Shown: in pieces, positions 6,670 to 8,363 of the stretch
How the letters are laid out: the number at the start of each line of letters is the position of its first letter
How positions within the stretch are numbered: the stretch's first letter is position 1
DNA from: Treponema sp.
GTDB lineage: Bacteria; Spirochaetota; Spirochaetia; Treponematales; Treponemataceae
Assembly (NCBI GenBank): GCA_024691265.1
Contig: JAILNT010000159.1
Coordinates: 1 to 8,363, forward strand
Length of the DNA stretch: 8,363 bases
Direction of reading: 5' to 3'
Notes under the pieces: model-generated
Database searches by the model: none
Told to the model about the DNA's origin: nothing
What the model saw: the letters and a program-made list of their open reading frames with translations, nothing else
Program-made: the position numbers and the translations under genes

Positions 6670-6885
6670 AAAAGTTATGCACTTTAAATAGTTAAAAAGT
6701 GGTGTATAACTTTGGGATAAAAAGTGTGTAATAAATTTAGTGAATTTTATAATTTTACAATTCTATATAAGATAAGAAATTACTCTTGTGGATAAATTTG
6801 TAATTTTTCAAAGCTTTTGGGTATAAATAGTGGATAACTTTTTAATTCTGATGTTTAAATCTTTTTGAAATAAAAGTTATCCACC
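6670..6885. other. Second DnaA-box cluster between gyrA and argA
   Basis: This AT-rich, gene-free stretch contains TTATGCACT (6675-6683, plus), TTATACACC (6709-6701, minus), the weaker TTATCCCAA (6720-6712, minus), a perfect TTATCCACA (6795-6787, minus), TTATCCACT (6837-6829, minus) and TTATCCACC (6877-6885, plus). Counting both strands, six near-consensus 9-mers in about 215 bp is far above chance even at this base composition. No promoter is expected here because the flanking genes converge. It could titrate DnaA, form an auxiliary origin element, or repress initiation like DnaA-box clusters outside oriC in other bacteria. The sites are seen; the role is inferred. Confidence 0.68.
6830..6884. 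repeat. 13 bp perfect inverted repeat built from two DnaA boxes
   Basis: GTGGATAACTTTT (6830-6842) and AAAAGTTATCCAC (6872-6884) are exact reverse complements separated by 29 bp. Each arm contains a DnaA-box core extended by the same four bases. No T-run follows on either strand, so it does not look like a terminator. Confidence 0.75.
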
Positions 6886-6913
6886 GTTTCTTTATAGTAT
6901 TATGTTTTGTTGT

Positions 6914-6929
6914 CGTTTCACGTGAAACA
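6914..6929. other. parS: parS centromere site 1 (15/16)
   Basis: CGTTTCACGTGAAACA matches the ParB (Spo0J) binding consensus TGTTTCACGTGAAACA at 15 of 16 positions. parS sites near oriC load the ParB-CTP clamp that drives origin segregation and condensin loading. A seven-T tract starts 1 bp to the right. Confidence 0.9.
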
Positions 6930-6955
6930 GTTTTTTTCTTTATTTATTAAATTAT

Positions 6956-6971
6956 TTTTTCACGTGGAACA
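6956..6971. other. parS: parS centromere site 2 (14/16)
   Basis: TTTTTCACGTGGAACA keeps the CACGTG core and matches the parS consensus at 14 of 16 positions. It is centred 42 bp from site 1, and an eight-T tract lies 1 bp to its right. It is a weaker site, supported mainly by its two strong neighbours. Confidence 0.72.
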
Positions 6972-7002
6972 ATTTTTTTTATATTTTAAATTTTGCAAAT
7001 CT

Positions 7003-7018
7003 TGTTTCACGTGAAACA
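7003..7018. other. parS: parS centromere site 3 (perfect)
   Basis: TGTTTCACGTGAAACA is an exact 16/16 match to the parS consensus. It is centred 47 bp from site 2 and ends on the base next to the argA stop codon. The parA and parB genes are not in this window. Confidence 0.95.
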
Positions 7019-8350
7019 TTAAAATTCAATCCGTAAAACTTTTGAATTTCTTTTTGGTGTCCATATTTCTTTTCTTTTATCTGGCAATGTTGAAATGTCT
7101 GCATTTTTGAAGCCAAGCTTTTCAAACCAGTCTGATGTTTGTGTTGTAAGAACAAATACACTTTTTGCATTTCTAAATCTTGCTTGCTCTGTAAGGTAAT
7201 TTATCATTTTAGGACCTATACCTATATGAGCACAAGATTCATCTACTGCAACAGCTGCAATTTCCATTTGATTATCTGAATAAGGAATTAAAGCTGCACA
7301 TGCACATATAGCACCATCTAATTCATATACAATATAATTTTGATATTGCTCTTGTAAATTTTGCTCTGAGCGAGGAAGCAAAATACCTTTTTTTACGAAA
7401 GGTCGTATAAGATTTAGAAGAGCTGGAATATCTTCTCGCTTCATAGCTCTTATTCCACCATAATTTGATTTATAAATCATTGTGCCAGAACCTAGATTAC
7501 TAAATATTTCACATGGTAAAGTACCGTCTATAGAACCATTCAAAATATGTACACGTGAAACACCTGTTAAGCAAGCTTGCTCTGAAAGTTTTAACAAAGA
7601 TATTATGTTTTTATTTTTTTCTGTAATTTTGTTATTAGCTAAAAAAGAATGCAATTCTTCTAAATTCATAGCAGGAATGCAATGTTCTGTAGATAATCCT
7701 ATTCCAGTAGGTATATTGAACTGTTGGTCGTTAATTTCTGCAGAAGGTATTAGGAAGAATAATTTATCTGCTTGCATATGACTTGCAACTTGCTCTGCTA
7801 AATGTAAAGATGAAATATTATAAGGTTTTCCTGTAAGGCTCCAGCCTATACAAGGGAAAATAGGTATAAAACCATTTGATAATACTGTTCGAATAGCTTC
7901 ATCTTGAAGCTTGTCTATTTCTCCTGAAGTACTATAATCGATTCCGTTTATAACGCCCTTAGCTCTTGCTCGAACCCAGTTTCCAATAACTGCCGTTAGT
8001 TTTTCTCCTGCTAAGGCGGTCATAATTCTGTTTGAAACATCAAAAGCTGCCATTTTTATTAAATCCATAGCACTTTTATCTGTAATTCTGCAGTTGTTTA
8101 CTGTTTTCCATGGAATGTTTGCATCTGTAAGAACCTGGTCAATTCTTTTTTTTGCACCTGGAACTATAAGAACTTGTAAACCTGCTTCATGTATAAGACA
8201 GATATCCCTTATATGGCTTGTAAAAAGGGGAGAATCTAATAATTCATCATCGATGTATATAACAACCGCTGCATTTTTGAAACGCCTGATATATCTGATT
8301 ACATCTCGTATATGTTTTGCTTTTTCTGGTATTGTTGACAATTCACTCAT
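7019..8350 (-). CDS. argA: N-acetylglutamate synthase (amino-acid acetyltransferase)
   Basis: The 443-residue product has the classic ArgA plan and the same length as E. coli ArgA. An amino-acid-kinase fold (about 24-290) is followed by a GNAT acetyltransferase domain (about 297-443). It transfers acetyl from acetyl-CoA to glutamate, the first step of arginine synthesis, in the cytosol. Conserved ArgA stretches include VPGAKKRID near 63-71, the TGVSRVHIL segment and EIFSNLGSGTMI at 281-292, RAMKREDIPALLNLIRP at 301-317, FVLTTQTSDWFEKLGF at 399-414 and the SKVL near the C-terminus. The GG of the kinase nucleotide loop (LGGEA in E. coli) is DD here, in IYIDDEL at 31-37, consistent with a kinase fold that senses arginine but does not phosphorylate. 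The GNAT acetyl-CoA loop is loose, CAHIGIG at 373-379, without the usual Arg or Gln. No Shine-Dalgarno is visible in the 13 nt before the ATG. No other arg gene is present. Confidence 0.93.
   Translation of the reverse strand: MSELSTIPEKAKHIRDVIRYIRRFKNAAVVIYIDDELLDSPLFTSHIRDICLIHEAGLQVLIVPGAKKRIDQVLTDANIPWKTVNNCRITDKSAMDLIKMAAFDVSNRIMTALAGEKLTAVIGNWVRARAKGVINGIDYSTSGEIDKLQDEAIRTVLSNGFIPIFPCIGWSLTGKPYNISSLHLAEQVASHMQADKLFFLIPSAEINDQQFNIPTGIGLSTEHCIPAMNLEELHSFLANNKITEKNKNIISLLKLSEQACLTGVSRVHILNGSIDGTLPCEIFSNLGSGTMIYKSNYGGIRAMKREDIPALLNLIRPFVKKGILLPRSEQNLQEQYQNYIVYELDGAICACAALIPYSDNQMEIAAVAVDESCAHIGIGPKMINYLTEQARFRNAKSVFVLTTQTSDWFEKLGFKNADISTLPDKRKEIWTPKRNSKVLRIEF
7547..7562. other. Degenerate parS-like site inside argA
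   Basis: ATGTACACGTGAAACA matches the last 11 bases of parS exactly but only one of the first five (12/16 overall). It lies 540 bp from the perfect site, within argA codons for the VSRVHI segment. It may be a weak ParB site or coincidence. Confidence 0.35.
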
Positions 8351-8357
8351 GAATTGA

Positions 8358-8363
8358 AGTATA
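8358..8363 (-). promoter_or_regulatory. Possible argA -10 element at the window edge
   Basis: TATACT on the minus strand ends 7 nt before the argA ATG, the same distance as TATAAT before dnaA. The -35 region is outside the window, so this is a suggestion only. Confidence 0.35.

Noticed and set aside
6914..6980. parS sites 1 and 2 with following T-tracts as intrinsic terminators
   Set aside because: The palindromes could fold only as about 5 bp stems with a 4 nt ACGT loop, too weak. A strong terminator already lies downstream of gyrA, and the perfect site 3 lacks a T-tract.
6576..7018. The gyrA-argA gap as the main origin
   Set aside because: It has DnaA boxes but I see no trio array with an adjoining GC element. 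Its plus strand is G-rich by hand count, as expected to the right of an origin, and dnaA-dnaN is the more typical location.
7019..7170. A 63-codon minus-strand frame at the 3' end of argA, starting within the GNAT domain and extending into parS
   Set aside because: It is an alternate frame of the conserved ArgA C-terminus, and its tail crosses the perfect parS site. There is no sign of a separate gene or of a frameshift in argA.

Overview
This AT-rich window is the replication-origin neighbourhood of a bacterial chromosome. It most likely comes from a treponeme-like spirochaete (host-associated or gut Treponema type). That assignment is inference: dnaN and dnaA run leftward, gyrB and gyrA run rightward (an order I recall for Borrelia too), GyrB is short and lacks the proteobacterial insert, and the base composition is low in GC. 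A search with DnaA or GyrA would settle it.

Layout. Positions 1-18 hold the first six codons of dnaN on the minus strand, with a good ribosome-binding site. Positions 19-371, between dnaN and dnaA, have the architecture of oriC. Reading from dnaA toward dnaN there is a tandem pair of DnaA boxes, a cluster of TTTTCCAC iterons, another consensus box, two degenerate boxes, a CCCC element, six DnaA-trios and an AT-rich stretch. dnaA (372-2027, minus) and gyrB (2158-4074, plus) diverge from a 130 bp gap with overlapping face-to-face promoters. gyrA (4110-6575) follows gyrB in an operon that ends in a strong intrinsic terminator. argA (7019-8350, minus; N-acetylglutamate synthase) converges on gyrA.

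The 443 bp between gyrA and argA is not empty. It carries a second group of about six DnaA-box-like 9-mers, several arranged as inverted pairs, and then three parS centromere sites, one a perfect TGTTTCACGTGAAACA directly abutting the argA stop codon. A fourth, half-degenerate parS-like site lies inside argA.

Together the window encodes initiation (DnaA, oriC), the replicative clamp (DnaN), relief of replication supercoiling (gyrase) and the ParB loading platform that moves the new origins apart. argA is the only metabolic gene. I see no mobile element, CRISPR array, RNA gene or accessory system. The most interesting material is non-coding: the origin unwinding module and the separate DnaA-box/parS island about 6.5 kb away. 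Two points deserve attention in the proteins: gyrase residues that correspond to drug-contact positions, and apparently leaderless starts for dnaA and possibly argA.
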